Shown: piece by piece, positions 27,064-35,821 of the stretch
Layout of the letters: each line of letters starts with the position of its first letter
How positions within the stretch are numbered: position 1 is the first letter of the stretch
Assembly: GCF_000379605.1 (NCBI RefSeq)
Contig: NZ_KB902578.1
Coordinates: 532,291-596,290 of the forward strand
Source of the DNA: Rhizobium giardinii bv. giardinii H152
GTDB taxonomy: Bacteria > Pseudomonadota > Alphaproteobacteria > Rhizobiales > Rhizobiaceae
Length of the DNA: 64,000 bases
Direction of reading: 5' to 3'
Made by a program: the position numbers and the translations under genes
The notes under the pieces: generated by a model
Database searches by the model: none
The model's input: only the letters and a program-made list of their open reading frames with translations
Told to the model about the DNA's origin: nothing

Positions 27064-27100
27064 ATCAAAAAAGCCCCTGAACCAGCATTCAAGGGGCTTT
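27064..27100 (-). terminator. terminator after fliG
   Basis: On the minus strand AAGCCCCTTGAA...TTCAGGGGCTT is followed by TTTTTGATG. The stem pairs AGCCCCT with AGGGGCT and a TTGAA/TTCA extension. It lies 46 nt after the fliG stop codon and so ends the motA-fliM-fliN-fliG transcript before flhB. Confidence 0.85.
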
Positions 27101-27145
27101 GCGGTTTTGCGGGCAAGAGGGCAGGCAGCGAGGCGCCGGACAGGG

Positions 27146-28177
27146 TCAGGCTGCGGCTGCGTCCCGTTCCTTGAGCTCGATTTGGCCGCTGGACGCGAGA
27201 CGAATGGCTTCCTGGGTGATCGAACGCCGGGCAATCGCGATATCGCGCGGGTTGATGCCGGCATCGCCGGCCGCGAGATCCGATTCGATCATGCGGCGCT
27301 GGCGGGCGCCGATGGCGGCGAGCACCGCTTCGCGCAGCTCCATGCTCGATCCGCGCAGCGCCATGGTGATGATGTCGCTCGACACGTCGTTGAAAAGCTG
27401 AACGCGGCTGCGCTGCGGCATGGTGAGGACGTCGTCGAAGAGGAAGATCTTCGGACGGACCTTCTTGACCGCTTCGGTGTTGATCGATGCGAGCGATGCA
27501 AGAAGCGTATCGACCTGAGTCTTTTCGAGCTCGTTCATCACTTCTGCAATCTTGTTGGATCCAGCCGAGTTGCGGTCTGCGTCCAGCTCGCGCATCAGTT
27601 CCACGACGCGCGTCTCGATGATTTGAGCGGCCTTTGGGCTGACATTCTTCATGTTGACGGCGCGGTTGATGATATCGGCGCGGCTGCTTTCCGGCAGCTG
27701 CAGCAGAACCTTTGCGCCGAAGGTCGACGGCATCATCGACAATACATAGGCGATCGTCTGCGGGTGTTCCTTGCCAAGATGCTGGGCGACGTAGACCGGA
27801 TCGGAGTCCTGCAGGCGATCCCAGATATTGGCTTCATAGGCTGCGAAAGTTGCGCGGCGGCCGAGCAGCCCGTCCACTTCGTCGGGTGTCAGGCCCTCTT
27901 CGAGAATGCCTTCGATGGCCTTGGCATTGTCCATCAGGCCGGCGCCTTCGGTGAACAGGTCCTCGAACTCGTTGACCAGGATTTCCAGTTCGTGGGGCGG
28001 TATCGACCGAAGCGACTGGGCCGAGGCGATGATGCCTTGCAGTTCGCTCTGGGTGAAGAACTTTAACAATTTTCCGGCGACCGGCTTGCCCATCGCAAGC
28101 AGAACGGCTGCGGCCTTGTCCATCTGACTGAGAGGCCTCGTCGGCGAGGAAGCTTCAAAATTGTCGAAATCCATCAT
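27146..28177 (-). CDS. fliG: flagellar motor switch protein FliG
   Basis: A 343-residue rotor protein that binds FliF with its N-terminal domain and meets the stator with its C-terminal domain. Landmarks: DKAAAVLLAMGKPVAGKLLK at the start; EHPQTIAYVLSMM (the middle-domain EHPQ motif); and the charged torque helix region VLTMPQRSRVQLFNDVSSD. Start ATG at 28177 has GAGGAT 6 nt upstream; a TTG at 28210 also fits the frame. The preceding fliN stop lies at 28207, about 30 nt upstream. Confidence 0.95.
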   Translation of the reverse strand: MMDFDNFEASSPTRPLSQMDKAAAVLLAMGKPVAGKLLKFFTQSELQGIIASAQSLRSIPPHELEILVNEFEDLFTEGAGLMDNAKAIEGILEEGLTPDEVDGLLGRRATFAAYEANIWDRLQDSDPVYVAQHLGKEHPQTIAYVLSMMPSTFGAKVLLQLPESSRADIINRAVNMKNVSPKAAQIIETRVVELMRELDADRNSAGSNKIAEVMNELEKTQVDTLLASLASINTEAVKKVRPKIFLFDDVLTMPQRSRVQLFNDVSSDIITMALRGSSMELREAVLAAIGARQRRMIESDLAAGDAGINPRDIAIARRSITQEAIRLASSGQIELKERDAAAA

Positions 28178-28206
28178 GGATTGATCCTCATAACCCGTGA
28201 TCGGGT

Positions 28207-28830
28207 TCAAACTTTACTGGTACCCTTGATCTCGATGAGTTTAACACCGAAACGTGTCTCGTCCTCGTCGAGCACGGTAATCTCGCCGCGGCCGATCACA
28301 CGGCCGTTGACGACGATTTCGACCGGCTCTCCGATCTTGCGGTCGAGCGCGATGGTTGCGCCCTCCGTCAGGTTCATCAGGCCGGAGACCTGCATCCGGC
28401 TGGTGCCCAGAACGATCTGAACATCGATCGGGATGTCCATGATCAGGTCGAGATTGGCCGTCATGCCGCTGCCCGGCTCGGTGGAGGACATCTCCTCGAA
28501 GCTGCTCGAACCGCCGAAATCGCTGCCGCCGAACGATCCGGCGTCAAACGATGAGCCGGCTGCGCCCTGGTCGAGGTCGCCGAAGCTGCTGCTGTCGCCG
28601 AAATCGCCGCCGAAGCTGCTGAGATCGGTTTCGGCCCCGAACGTGCTGCCGAAATCCGATGTTTCGCCAACCGGCGTGGCCGCGAAATCCATGCCGAAAT
28701 CGGTCGCCGGAGCAGTGCCTGCAGCGTTGCTCTGTAGGACGCCACGCAGATCGTCGATGGCCTGATCGAGCTCGGCATCGCCGGCGCTCAGGATCGTCTT
28801 GTCTTCAATTCGTGCTTTCTTCGGTGCCAT
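28207..28830 (-). CDS. fliN: flagellar motor switch protein FliN, long form
   Basis: A 207-residue FliN, longer than the roughly 137 residues of E. coli. The conserved SpoA C-ring domain is at about 124-200 ([39 protein letters not shown]). Residues 1-35 form a charged helical segment. Residues about 44-121 form a low-complexity stretch rich in Gly, Ser, Phe and Asp with repeated FG and DFG pairs. The start at 28830 ([10 protein letters not shown]) is preferred; an ATG at 28866 also opens the frame. It is 60 nt downstream of fliM. Confidence 0.92.
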   Translation of the reverse strand: MAPKKARIEDKTILSAGDAELDQAIDDLRGVLQSNAAGTAPATDFGMDFAATPVGETSDFGSTFGAETDLSSFGGDFGDSSSFGDLDQGAAGSSFDAGSFGGSDFGGSSSFEEMSSTEPGSGMTANLDLIMDIPIDVQIVLGTSRMQVSGLMNLTEGATIALDRKIGEPVEIVVNGRVIGRGEITVLDEDETRFGVKLIEIKGTSKV

Positions 28831-28890
28831 GTGCGAACTATTCCAGTTGAAACTTGCCCCAACCATGTTGCCGGGTAAGGCAGGGGGGGT

Positions 28891-29838
28891 TTAACTCATG
28901 AGATGGTGGAGAATGTCGCTCTCCGAACCGTGGGTATCCTTGATCCGAACCGTATATCTTGCGCCGGACCGGCCGAGCTCGCAGACATAGAGGTCGCGGC
29001 CGTTGGCGCTGATTTCGACACGCACGTCCTTGGCGTCTTGGAAGGGAATGACATCGCCCGGCTGCAGGCGGCTGATCGTATCGAGGGTCAGGTCCTCGAG
29101 CCTGATGCGGGCTTCGAGGTCGACGGCCGAGCGGCGGACCTGCTGCTCCAGCTGTTCGCCCCACGCGCTCTTGGCCTTGCGGGCCTGTGCGACGCCCTTT
29201 GGGAAGACAACGGTGGTCTTCAGCAAGACCTGCTGCGGCACGATGATCGAGAACGTCGAGAGTACCGGTCCAAGGCCCATCGTCACGTTGACGCAGGCGG
29301 CAAAGACATCCTTGACATCCGGGTCCGCAGCCGGTCGTTCGGTGGCATTGTGGGGCCGTGCGACGGACGGCTCGAAGCCCCCGGCGGCGCTGACGGCCGA
29401 TTTCAGCACATCGGCGATCTTTTCGAACACCATGGAGGCAACGTCGAGCTCGATATTGGAGAGCGTCCGCGGCCTCGGTTCTTCAATGGCGGTCGGCGGC
29501 GCGCCGAGCAGGATTTCCATCAGGGTGATGATCACCGGGCTGTCGCAGCTGAGAACGATGTCCGGGCACCAGTTGCGCAGTGACGTGTCACACAGCGCCA
29601 CGCCGTCGCCGAGCCTGGCGATCAGCTCCGACTTCAGCCCCGTGTCGAAGCCGGCATAGCCGATCTCGATATCGAGGCCGGTCTCGTTCTGGAAGATGTC
29701 CGGCAGGAACTCCGCAAAGACATGGCCGATATCACTGCACAGTTTGCCGATGGTCTTGGTATCGCCGAGCGCACCGGTCATGCGGGCGAGCAGCTTGCGG
29801 TCGAAGGTGTAGACGTTGTCTTTCGATGCTGCCGTCAT
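28891..29838 (-). CDS. fliM: flagellar motor switch protein FliM
   Basis: A 315-residue C-ring protein with a CheC-like middle domain (FAEFLPDIFQNETGLDIEIG; NIELDVASMVFEKIADVLKS) and a C-terminal SpoA domain (VRRSAVDLEARIRLEDLTLD; LQPGDVIPFQDAKDVRVEI). The N-terminus, MTAASKDNVYTFDRKLLARM, lacks the LSQxEIDALL peptide that binds phosphorylated CheY in enteric FliM. Identity is supported by its place between motA and fliN. Start is 4 nt after the motA stop. Confidence 0.92.
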   Translation of the reverse strand: MTAASKDNVYTFDRKLLARMTGALGDTKTIGKLCSDIGHVFAEFLPDIFQNETGLDIEIGYAGFDTGLKSELIARLGDGVALCDTSLRNWCPDIVLSCDSPVIITLMEILLGAPPTAIEEPRPRTLSNIELDVASMVFEKIADVLKSAVSAAGGFEPSVARPHNATERPAADPDVKDVFAACVNVTMGLGPVLSTFSIIVPQQVLLKTTVVFPKGVAQARKAKSAWGEQLEQQVRRSAVDLEARIRLEDLTLDTISRLQPGDVIPFQDAKDVRVEISANGRDLYVCELGRSGARYTVRIKDTHGSESDILHHLMS

Positions 29839-29842
29839 GGGA

Positions 29843-30721
29843 TCAAGCCGCCTTGCTTTCGCCGCCGCCGCCGGGGTTCATCATTTCCTGCTCGACGGCG
29901 TCGATCGACGGACGCTCGTAGGCGGAGATGGTCTTGCGGCCGTATTCGAGCGCGACCTGGGGCACCGAACCGTTCATGTAGGCAAGCAGCGTCTGCTTGA
30001 CGATGATGTAGAGACGGTTCTGCTTGTCGCGGACAGCCTTGATGTTGGCGATCACCGGGCTGGTAATGCAATAGGACAGGAAGATGCCGAGCATCGTGCC
30101 GACGAGGGCTGCGGCGATCTTGGCGCCGAGGACCTCGGGCGCCTCGCTGATTGCGCCCATCGCCTTGATGACGCCGAGGACGGCCGCGACGATGCCGATC
30201 GCCGGAAAGGCGTCGCTCATCGTGGTCAGCGCGTGATAGACCTTCATCTTGTCGTGCGTGATGGTATTGATCTCTTCGTCCATCAGCGCCTCGATCTCGT
30301 GCGAGCGCGCATTGCCGATGATGATCAGGCGTACGTAATCGCAAATGAAGGCGGTCAGTTCCTTGTTTTTCAAGACTGTTGGCGCGGACTGGAAGATCGA
30401 GGATTCGTCGGGGTTGTCTATGTGGCTTTCGATCTCGTTGCGCGATTTCGTGCGCAGGTCGCGCATCAGGCTGTAGAGAACGCCCAGAGTATCGAGATAG
30501 TTGCGCTCCTTCGGCACCTTGTGGGCGAAGGCTTCGCCGAGCGCCTTGCCGGTATCCTTCAGCACCTTCATCGAATTGGCCATCACGTAGCCGCCGAGAC
30601 CGGCGCCGCCGATGATGACAAGCTCGAAGGGCTGGTTCAGGACCTCCATGTGACCACCCATGGCAATGAAGCCGCCAAGGATACAGCCAATCGTCAAGAC
30701 GAGCCCGATGATGATGTTCAT
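29843..30721 (-). CDS. motA: flagellar stator protein MotA
   Basis: A 292-residue proton-channel stator subunit with four membrane helices: about 1-21, 34-53, a third around [19 protein letters not shown] (containing the functional proline) and a fourth around [19 protein letters not shown]. The long cytoplasmic loop has the charged residues that contact FliG. Unlike in enterics, motB is 15 kb away in its own operon. It is first in the motA-fliM-fliN-fliG unit. Confidence 0.95.
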   Translation of the reverse strand: MNIIIGLVLTIGCILGGFIAMGGHMEVLNQPFELVIIGGAGLGGYVMANSMKVLKDTGKALGEAFAHKVPKERNYLDTLGVLYSLMRDLRTKSRNEIESHIDNPDESSIFQSAPTVLKNKELTAFICDYVRLIIIGNARSHEIEALMDEEINTITHDKMKVYHALTTMSDAFPAIGIVAAVLGVIKAMGAISEAPEVLGAKIAAALVGTMLGIFLSYCITSPVIANIKAVRDKQNRLYIIVKQTLLAYMNGSVPQVALEYGRKTISAYERPSIDAVEQEMMNPGGGGESKAA

Positions 30722-30760
30722 TTCGATACCTGCCGCAAAGGTGGATTTTCGACCGTATCG

Positions 30761-30784
30761 TTATGCCTTCAGCCTTGCGTGAGG
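30761..30784 (-). promoter_or_regulatory. flagellar box upstream of motA
   Basis: On the minus strand: CCTCACGCAAG, six bases, GGCATAA, ending 39 nt before the motA ATG. Same spacing as the elements before fliF, flgE, flgB, flhA, the FliH-like gene and the DUF1217-like gene. Confidence 0.5.
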
Positions 30785-30826
30785 CTGGCTGTCGGCCTCC
30801 CTCCCCATGGGCTTCCGCGCAAACAG

Positions 30827-30850
30827 GTTCGCACAAGCAAGCTCCGGCAG
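30827..30850 (+). promoter_or_regulatory. flagellar box upstream of the DUF1217-like/flgF/fliI unit
   Basis: GTTCGCACAAG, six bases, CCGGCAG. The first half matches the shared element perfectly; the second half matches only in its last two bases. It ends 57 nt before the proposed GTG start at 30908. Confidence 0.45.
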
Positions 30851-30907
30851 TTTTCCGCCCAATCGGCGCGAATTGCGCCATGTCTCATGGATGAACGGGG
30901 AAATGTC

Positions 30908-31687
30908 GTGACGACGACTTATACCAGCTACCAGATGATAGCAGGCAACCTCACCAAATCGTTGGAACGCGTATCCGAGCAGCCCGATGTTGCTCGGGAG
31001 ACCGAATATTATCTGGCCAATATCGGCAACGTCAAAACGATCGATGATTTCTTCGCCGACACACGGCTGTATAATTATGCGATCAAGGCACACGGTCTCG
31101 AAGACATGGGCTATGCCAAGGCCTTCATGCGCAAGGTGCTGACCGAGGGCATCGACAGCGATGACGCCTTTGCCAAGCAATTGACCGACAGCCGCTACAC
31201 CGATCTGGTCGAATCTCTGAACTTCGCCCGCCACGGCACGAGCGCCACGTCTTTCGACAAGGCGCAGAAGGGTGTCATCGACAAGTATGCGCGTCAGACC
31301 CTGGAGCAGAATGCCGGCGAGGAAAATTCCGGCGTTCGCCTGGCGCTCTACCTCGCGCGCATGGCCCCCTCGATCACCACTGCCTATGGGCTGCTCGCCG
31401 ATGAAGCATTGGCGCAGGTGACACGCACGCTGATGCAGATGCCCGACGAGTTTGCCGCTTCCGACATCGACAAGCAGGCGGCTGCGATCGAAGGTGCCAT
31501 CGACATCAAGGATTTCCAGGATCCGACCAAGCTGTCGAAGATGCTTGATCGGTTCACGACACTTTGGGAACTCAACAATTCCTCGGACCCCTACGATCCG
31601 CTCGCCGTCTTCGGTTCCTCCAGCGGCTACGGCATCTCCTCCGATCTGCTGCTTTCCATCAATACGCTGAAACTCGGGGGACGCTGA
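30908..31687 (+). CDS. DUF1217-like flagellar-locus protein
   Basis: A 259-residue soluble, mainly helical protein starting VTTTYTSYQMIAGNLTKSLE (GTG start). GGGG lies 7 nt upstream of the GTG; an ATG at 30887 is in frame but has a weaker context. It has no signal peptide or membrane segment. Proteins of this kind (DUF1217) are found almost only in flagellar loci of Rhizobiales, but their job is unknown. The end of the gene is 1 nt from flgF, so it is probably made together with rod and export proteins. C-terminal stretch SSSGYGISSDLLLSINTLKL resembles the ends of exported axial proteins; that likeness is my inference. Confidence 0.82.
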   Translation: MTTTYTSYQMIAGNLTKSLERVSEQPDVARETEYYLANIGNVKTIDDFFADTRLYNYAIKAHGLEDMGYAKAFMRKVLTEGIDSDDAFAKQLTDSRYTDLVESLNFARHGTSATSFDKAQKGVIDKYARQTLEQNAGEENSGVRLALYLARMAPSITTAYGLLADEALAQVTRTLMQMPDEFAASDIDKQAAAIEGAIDIKDFQDPTKLSKMLDRFTTLWELNNSSDPYDPLAVFGSSSGYGISSDLLLSINTLKLGGR

Positions 31688-31688
31688 T

Positions 31689-32414
31689 ATGCAAACCGGT
31701 CTCTATGTTGCTGTCTCCTCCCAGATAGCGCTTGAAAAGCGCATGAACACGCTGGCCGACAACGTCGCCAATTCAACCACCGTCGGATTCCGTTCGACGG
31801 AGGTGAAGTTCAACCAGTTGCTTGGCGATACGCGGCCGACCAAAGTCTCTTTCGTGTCCGAAGGTCAGGAATTCCTCAATACCAACAATGGCGGCCTGGA
31901 CCGGACCGGCAACCAGCTGGATTTCGCCATCAAGGGCGATGCCTGGTTCCAGATCGACACGCCAGCCGGTTCCGCGTTGACCCGAGACGGCCGCTTCACG
32001 CTGACTGAAACAGGCGATCTGGTGACCCTGCGCGGATATCCGGTCCTCGACGCCGGCGGTGCACCGATCCGGCTCAACTCTCAGGCGGGTGAAATCAAGG
32101 TGGGCGCAGACGGCGCCATCCAGCAGAATGGAACGCAGGTTGCTGCCCTCGGGCTCTACGAAGCCAATTTCGCCAATGGCTTTTTTCGACACGACAACAG
32201 CGCGGTGATCCCGAACTCGGCCGCCGCGCCCGTCGTCGACCGTTTCGATGTCGGCGTCATGCAGGGTTATGTCGAGGAATCGAACGTCAATCCGGTCCAG
32301 GAAATGTCGCAGCTGATCATGGTGTCGCGTGCCTTCGAAAACATCACTTCGCTCATGCGCGACAGTGAAGGTTCGCTCGACGAGGCGATCAAGACGCTGG
32401 GCGGCAGCAAGTAG
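31689..32414 (+). CDS. flgF: flagellar proximal-rod protein FlgF
   Basis: A 241-residue rod protein. The N-terminus (MQTGLYVAVSSQIALEKRMN, then TLADNVANSTTVGFR) and C-terminus (VMQGYVEESNVNPVQEMSQL) are the axial-protein D0 signatures. The middle motif DFAIKGDAWFQIDTPAGSAL is shared with FlgG. It is exported without a cleavable signal through the flagellar export gate. It lies between the DUF1217-like gene and fliI in one transcript. Confidence 0.93.
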   Translation: MQTGLYVAVSSQIALEKRMNTLADNVANSTTVGFRSTEVKFNQLLGDTRPTKVSFVSEGQEFLNTNNGGLDRTGNQLDFAIKGDAWFQIDTPAGSALTRDGRFTLTETGDLVTLRGYPVLDAGGAPIRLNSQAGEIKVGADGAIQQNGTQVAALGLYEANFANGFFRHDNSAVIPNSAAAPVVDRFDVGVMQGYVEESNVNPVQEMSQLIMVSRAFENITSLMRDSEGSLDEAIKTLGGSK

Positions 32415-32489
32415 GCCTGATTTTTCAAACGGCGGAAGCCAGGCCCGAAGATGCTCGGAAGAGCAGGAAGCTAGACGGCAGGAACCGGA

Positions 32490-33884
32490 ATGCAGAACGA
32501 GAAACTCCAGATCCGTAATTCCTCGACATCGCTCGCGGCGCTCGCGGGCCTTGTCGGGCGTTATTCCAATCCGGAGTTTTCGGTCGCCCCGGGCGGTCAC
32601 GTCCAGACGATTTCCGCCGGTTACTATACCGTGACGGGGCTTTCCCGGCACGTGCGCCTCGGTGAATTTGTTGCCCATAAGAGCGCGACGGGCATTCATC
32701 TCGGCGAAGTCGTCAAGGTCGAGCAGGAGACCGTCGTCGTCTGTCCGATCGAGCCCGGCGATCCGATCGGTATTCATGACACGGTGATCCGCAAGGGCGC
32801 TTTCCGTATTGCGCCGACGGAATCCTGGTGCGGTCGCACGATCAATTCGCTGGGCGAGCCGATCGATGGCCGCGGCCCGCTGTTGCAGGGTGATGTTCGC
32901 CGGTCGATTTCCAACACGGCGCCGCCGTCGATGACCCGCAAGCGCGTCGAGCACGGCTTCCGCACCGGTGTCCGGGCAATCGACATCTTTTCCCCGCTCT
33001 GCCTCGGCCAGCGTCTCGGCGTCTTCGCCGGTTCCGGTGTCGGCAAGTCGACGCTTCTGTCAATGCTGGCCCGCGCCGATGCTTTCGACAAGGTCGTCAT
33101 CGCGCTGGTCGGTGAACGTGGCCGTGAAGTGCGCGAATTCATCGAGGATACGCTGGGCGATAACCTTGCCAAGTCGGTCGCTGTGGTGGCGACCAGCGAT
33201 GAAAGCCCGATGCTGCGCAAGATGGCGCCGCTGACGGCCGTCACGATCGCCGAGCATTACCGCGACCAGGGCAACAACGTCCTTTTGATCATCGACAGCG
33301 TCACCCGTTTTGCTCATGCCATCCGCGAGGTCGCGACAGCCTCCGGCGAACCGCCGATCGCGCGCGGCTATCCGGCCTCAGTTTTCACCGAATTGCCGCG
33401 ATTGCTCGAGCGCGCCGGTCCGGGAGCAGAGGGGACCGGCACGATCACTGCGATCATTTCCATTCTCGTCGACGGCGACAACCACAACGACCCGATCGCC
33501 GACTCCACCCGCGGGATTCTCGACGGCCATATCGTCATGGATCGCAGCCTGGCTGAAGAGGGCCGCTATCCGCCGGTCAACCCGCTTGCTTCGGTCTCGC
33601 GTCTCGCCCGTAAAGCCTGGACGCCGGATCAGGAAAAGCTGGTGGCGCGGTTGAAATCACTGATCCACCGTTTCGAGGAAACCCGCGACCTCAGGCTGAT
33701 CGGTGGGTATCGGGCGGGCAGCGACCCGGATCTCGACATGGCGATCAAGCAGGTTCCGGTCATCTACGAGATCCTGAAACAGACGCCGGGCGAGCGGCCG
33801 GCCCTCGATGCGTTCACCGACCTTGCAAATGCGCTGAAGGCGGCGGCGACCGGCGGCCAGGCGCAGAACATGCGAAAGGGGTAA
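32490..33884 (+). CDS. fliI: flagellar export ATPase FliI
   Basis: A 464-residue F1-like ATPase of the flagellar type III secretion system. Walker A AGSGVGKST at residues 180-188, then LVGERGREVREFIED, Walker B region NVLLIIDSVTRFA and the loop SVSRLARKAW. The N-terminal barrel starts near LAGLVGRYSNPEFSVAPGGH. It probably works with the FliH-like and FliJ-like proteins found at 45.2 and 59.8 kb. Start ATG is preceded by AGGAACCGGA. A small membrane-protein gene follows after 6 nt. Confidence 0.96.
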   Translation: MQNEKLQIRNSSTSLAALAGLVGRYSNPEFSVAPGGHVQTISAGYYTVTGLSRHVRLGEFVAHKSATGIHLGEVVKVEQETVVVCPIEPGDPIGIHDTVIRKGAFRIAPTESWCGRTINSLGEPIDGRGPLLQGDVRRSISNTAPPSMTRKRVEHGFRTGVRAIDIFSPLCLGQRLGVFAGSGVGKSTLLSMLARADAFDKVVIALVGERGREVREFIEDTLGDNLAKSVAVVATSDESPMLRKMAPLTAVTIAEHYRDQGNNVLLIIDSVTRFAHAIREVATASGEPPIARGYPASVFTELPRLLERAGPGAEGTGTITAIISILVDGDNHNDPIADSTRGILDGHIVMDRSLAEEGRYPPVNPLASVSRLARKAWTPDQEKLVARLKSLIHRFEETRDLRLIGGYRAGSDPDLDMAIKQVPVIYEILKQTPGERPALDAFTDLANALKAAATGGQAQNMRKG

Positions 33885-33890
33885 GCGGTG

Positions 33891-34424
33891 ATGGAATATG
33901 ATGCCGACGAAGTCGTGCCGCAGCGCAAGCGCAGCGACCGCACGCCGCTGATCGACAAGGCGCTAGGTGCGACCGGTATCGCCCTTGCAGCCCTTGCGAC
34001 ATTCTTTCCCTGGTATGCTTTCCTGCATCAGGACGAGTTCTCGATGCCGTCGCTGTGGCAGGGCAGCACCCGTGACCTGCCGGGTCGCGCCGGCTCCGGC
34101 GGTGTCTCCTCGCCCTTGGCCATGACGGACCGTGATGCCGCCACGCAGGCGGCGATTGATCAACTGACCACAGCGACGGTTCCGGAGCGAGAGAGCAGGA
34201 AGCTGGGCGTGGACGATGGCCTGGAACAGCCGTTTCCGGCGGCTGTTGGCTTCAAGCTCGTCCATGTCGCCAATGGCCGTGCGCTGATCGAAGATGGTAG
34301 CGGCATGTATATTGTCCGGATCGGCTCGATCCTGCCGGACAACAGCCGCCTTGCCACACTGGAGCAGCGCAACGGGCGCTGGGTGATGATCACCTCCAAG
34401 GGCGAAATCCAGCAGGCTGAGTGA
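33891..34424 (+). CDS. conserved hypothetical single-pass membrane protein after fliI
   Basis: A 177-residue protein with a basic cytoplasmic N-terminus (PQRKRSDRTPLIDK), one membrane helix at about 25-44 (LGATGIALAALATFFPWYAF) and a periplasmic remainder. The last 60 residues (GFKLVHVANGRALIEDGSGM, YIVRIGSILPD) look like a compact beta fold. ATG at 33891 has AAGGGG about 10 nt upstream; a GTG codon at 33888 is adjacent. It is in the fliI transcript. I know of no function; its position suggests a flagellar accessory role. Confidence 0.75.
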   Translation: MEYDADEVVPQRKRSDRTPLIDKALGATGIALAALATFFPWYAFLHQDEFSMPSLWQGSTRDLPGRAGSGGVSSPLAMTDRDAATQAAIDQLTTATVPERESRKLGVDDGLEQPFPAAVGFKLVHVANGRALIEDGSGMYIVRIGSILPDNSRLATLEQRNGRWVMITSKGEIQQAE

Positions 34425-34614
34425 ATAGGCGTATCGACGTCGTGCCGCCATCTGCCTGCATGTCGTCGCTGCCGGGTAGCGGGCTGCCGGCACAAAGGCG
34501 TTGCAATGCGCCGAACCAACCCCGTTCCATCGTTTCGACCGGCGTTATGCGCATGCGCGACGAAGCTGTCGCTGCAAGGCGGCGAGCATTGCAGCGCATC
34601 GCCTCTCAATTCAG

Positions 34615-34638
34615 TCCCACGCAAGATTGCTTGCATAG
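34615..34638 (+). promoter_or_regulatory. flagellar box upstream of flgB
   Basis: TCCCACGCAAG, six bases, TGCATAG, ending 27 nt before the flgB ATG. The rest of the 241-nt gap between the fliI-linked gene and flgB shows no gene. Because it lies so close to the start codon, the element must overlap the promoter itself. Confidence 0.5.
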
Positions 34639-34665
34639 GTTCTCCATCAACAAGCATGGAGTCGC

Positions 34666-35049
34666 ATGATGCAACCTATACAGCTTTTTGATCTCGCGTC
34701 GCGACAGGCGCAATGGCTGGCGGTCCGCCAGAACGTCGTCGCCGGCAACATCGCCAACGCCAATACGCCGCACTACGCCGCCAAGGACGTCAAGCCGTTC
34801 GAAAGCGTGCTGCAGGAAACCGGCTTTCAGATGGCAGCCACCAATCCCGCCCATTTGACTGACGGAAGCACCGCCGCCCAGGTTACGGAAATCAGCTTGA
34901 TCAGCGATGCGGAAGTCCAGCAGTCGGGCAACAGCGTGCAGCTGGAGCAGGAACTGATGAAGACCGGCGAGGTCAAGCGCGACTACGAGCTCAACACCGG
35001 GCTCGTAAAGGCGTTTCATCGGATGATGCTCATGACGGTACGGAAATAA
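34666..35049 (+). CDS. flgB: flagellar rod protein FlgB
   Basis: A 127-residue proximal-rod subunit. The start [20 protein letters not shown], then [20 protein letters not shown], carries the conserved axial D0 motif. The C-terminal helix ends [16 protein letters not shown]. Either ATG 34666 or 34669 could start it, because GGAG lies 4 and 7 nt before them respectively. It heads a long compact operon running to fliP; flgC starts 5 nt after its stop. Confidence 0.94.
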   Translation: MMQPIQLFDLASRQAQWLAVRQNVVAGNIANANTPHYAAKDVKPFESVLQETGFQMAATNPAHLTDGSTAAQVTEISLISDAEVQQSGNSVQLEQELMKTGEVKRDYELNTGLVKAFHRMMLMTVRK

Positions 35050-35054
35050 GCGCG

Positions 35055-35474
35055 ATGGATCCTCTGGTTTCAGCTCTCAAAGTTTCAGCCTCGGGTCTGG
35101 AAGCGGAATCGACGCGGCTGCGCATCGTTTCGGAAAATATCGCCAACGCCCGCTCGACTGGCGACGCGCCCGGAACCGATCCTTATCGCCGCAAGACCGT
35201 CAGTTTTGCAGCGGAAATCGATCGCGCCAGCGGCGCCTCCACCGTCGAGGTCCAGCGCCTTGGAACGGACGATTCCGATTTCACCATCGAGTTCGATCCG
35301 GGCAATCCGGCTGCCGACGACAAGGGCATGGTCAAGCTGCCGAACGTCAACGTGCTGATCGAAATGGCCGACATGCGGGAAGCGAACCGCGCCTATGAAG
35401 CCAATCTCCAGACCACCAAGCAGGCGCGCGACCTGATCTCCGCAACAATCGACCTCCTGAGGGCTTCGCAATAA
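35055..35474 (+). CDS. flgC: flagellar rod protein FlgC
   Basis: A 139-residue rod subunit with the family start [20 protein letters not shown] and [13 protein letters not shown], and the C-terminal signature [20 protein letters not shown]. It overlaps fliE by one base (TAATG), which suggests coupled translation. Length is typical. Confidence 0.95.
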   Translation: MDPLVSALKVSASGLEAESTRLRIVSENIANARSTGDAPGTDPYRRKTVSFAAEIDRASGASTVEVQRLGTDDSDFTIEFDPGNPAADDKGMVKLPNVNVLIEMADMREANRAYEANLQTTKQARDLISATIDLLRASQ

Positions 35475-35809
35475 TGATCAATGCAATTGAGACCATCAGC
35501 GCGGCAATTTCGACCGTCAAGGATATCACCAGCACATCGAGCGCCTCGTCGGCACAGAACGTCCTCGGCGGCGCAGCCGCGGCCGGCAGCTCGCAGAGCT
35601 TTGCAGACGTCATGGGCAGCATGGCGGCCGAGATGACCAACAGCCTCAAGCAATCGGAAGTGGCTTCCATCCAGGGCATCCGCGGCGAGGCCAACACTCG
35701 CGAAGTCATCGATTCCGTCATGAGTGCCGAGCAGTCGCTGCAAACCGCCATCGCCATCCGCGACAAGGTGGTCAGCGCCTATCTCGAAATCGCACGCATG
35801 CCGATTTAA
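35474..35809 (+). CDS. fliE: flagellar MS ring-rod junction protein FliE
   Basis: A 111-residue adaptor between the MS ring and the rod. The C-terminal half ([34 protein letters not shown]) is the conserved FliE motif; the N-terminal half is Ser/Ala-rich. Start overlaps the flgC stop; flgG follows after 12 nt. Confidence 0.94.
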   Translation: MINAIETISAAISTVKDITSTSSASSAQNVLGGAAAAGSSQSFADVMGSMAAEMTNSLKQSEVASIQGIRGEANTREVIDSVMSAEQSLQTAIAIRDKVVSAYLEIARMPI

Positions 35810-35821
35810 AGGATAAGAATA

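Noticed and set aside
29816-30907. An upstream extension of the DUF1217-like gene over motA
   Set aside because: The extra 360 codons lie opposite motA and have no ribosome-binding site. The GTG at 30908 with GGGG upstream gives a sensible protein.
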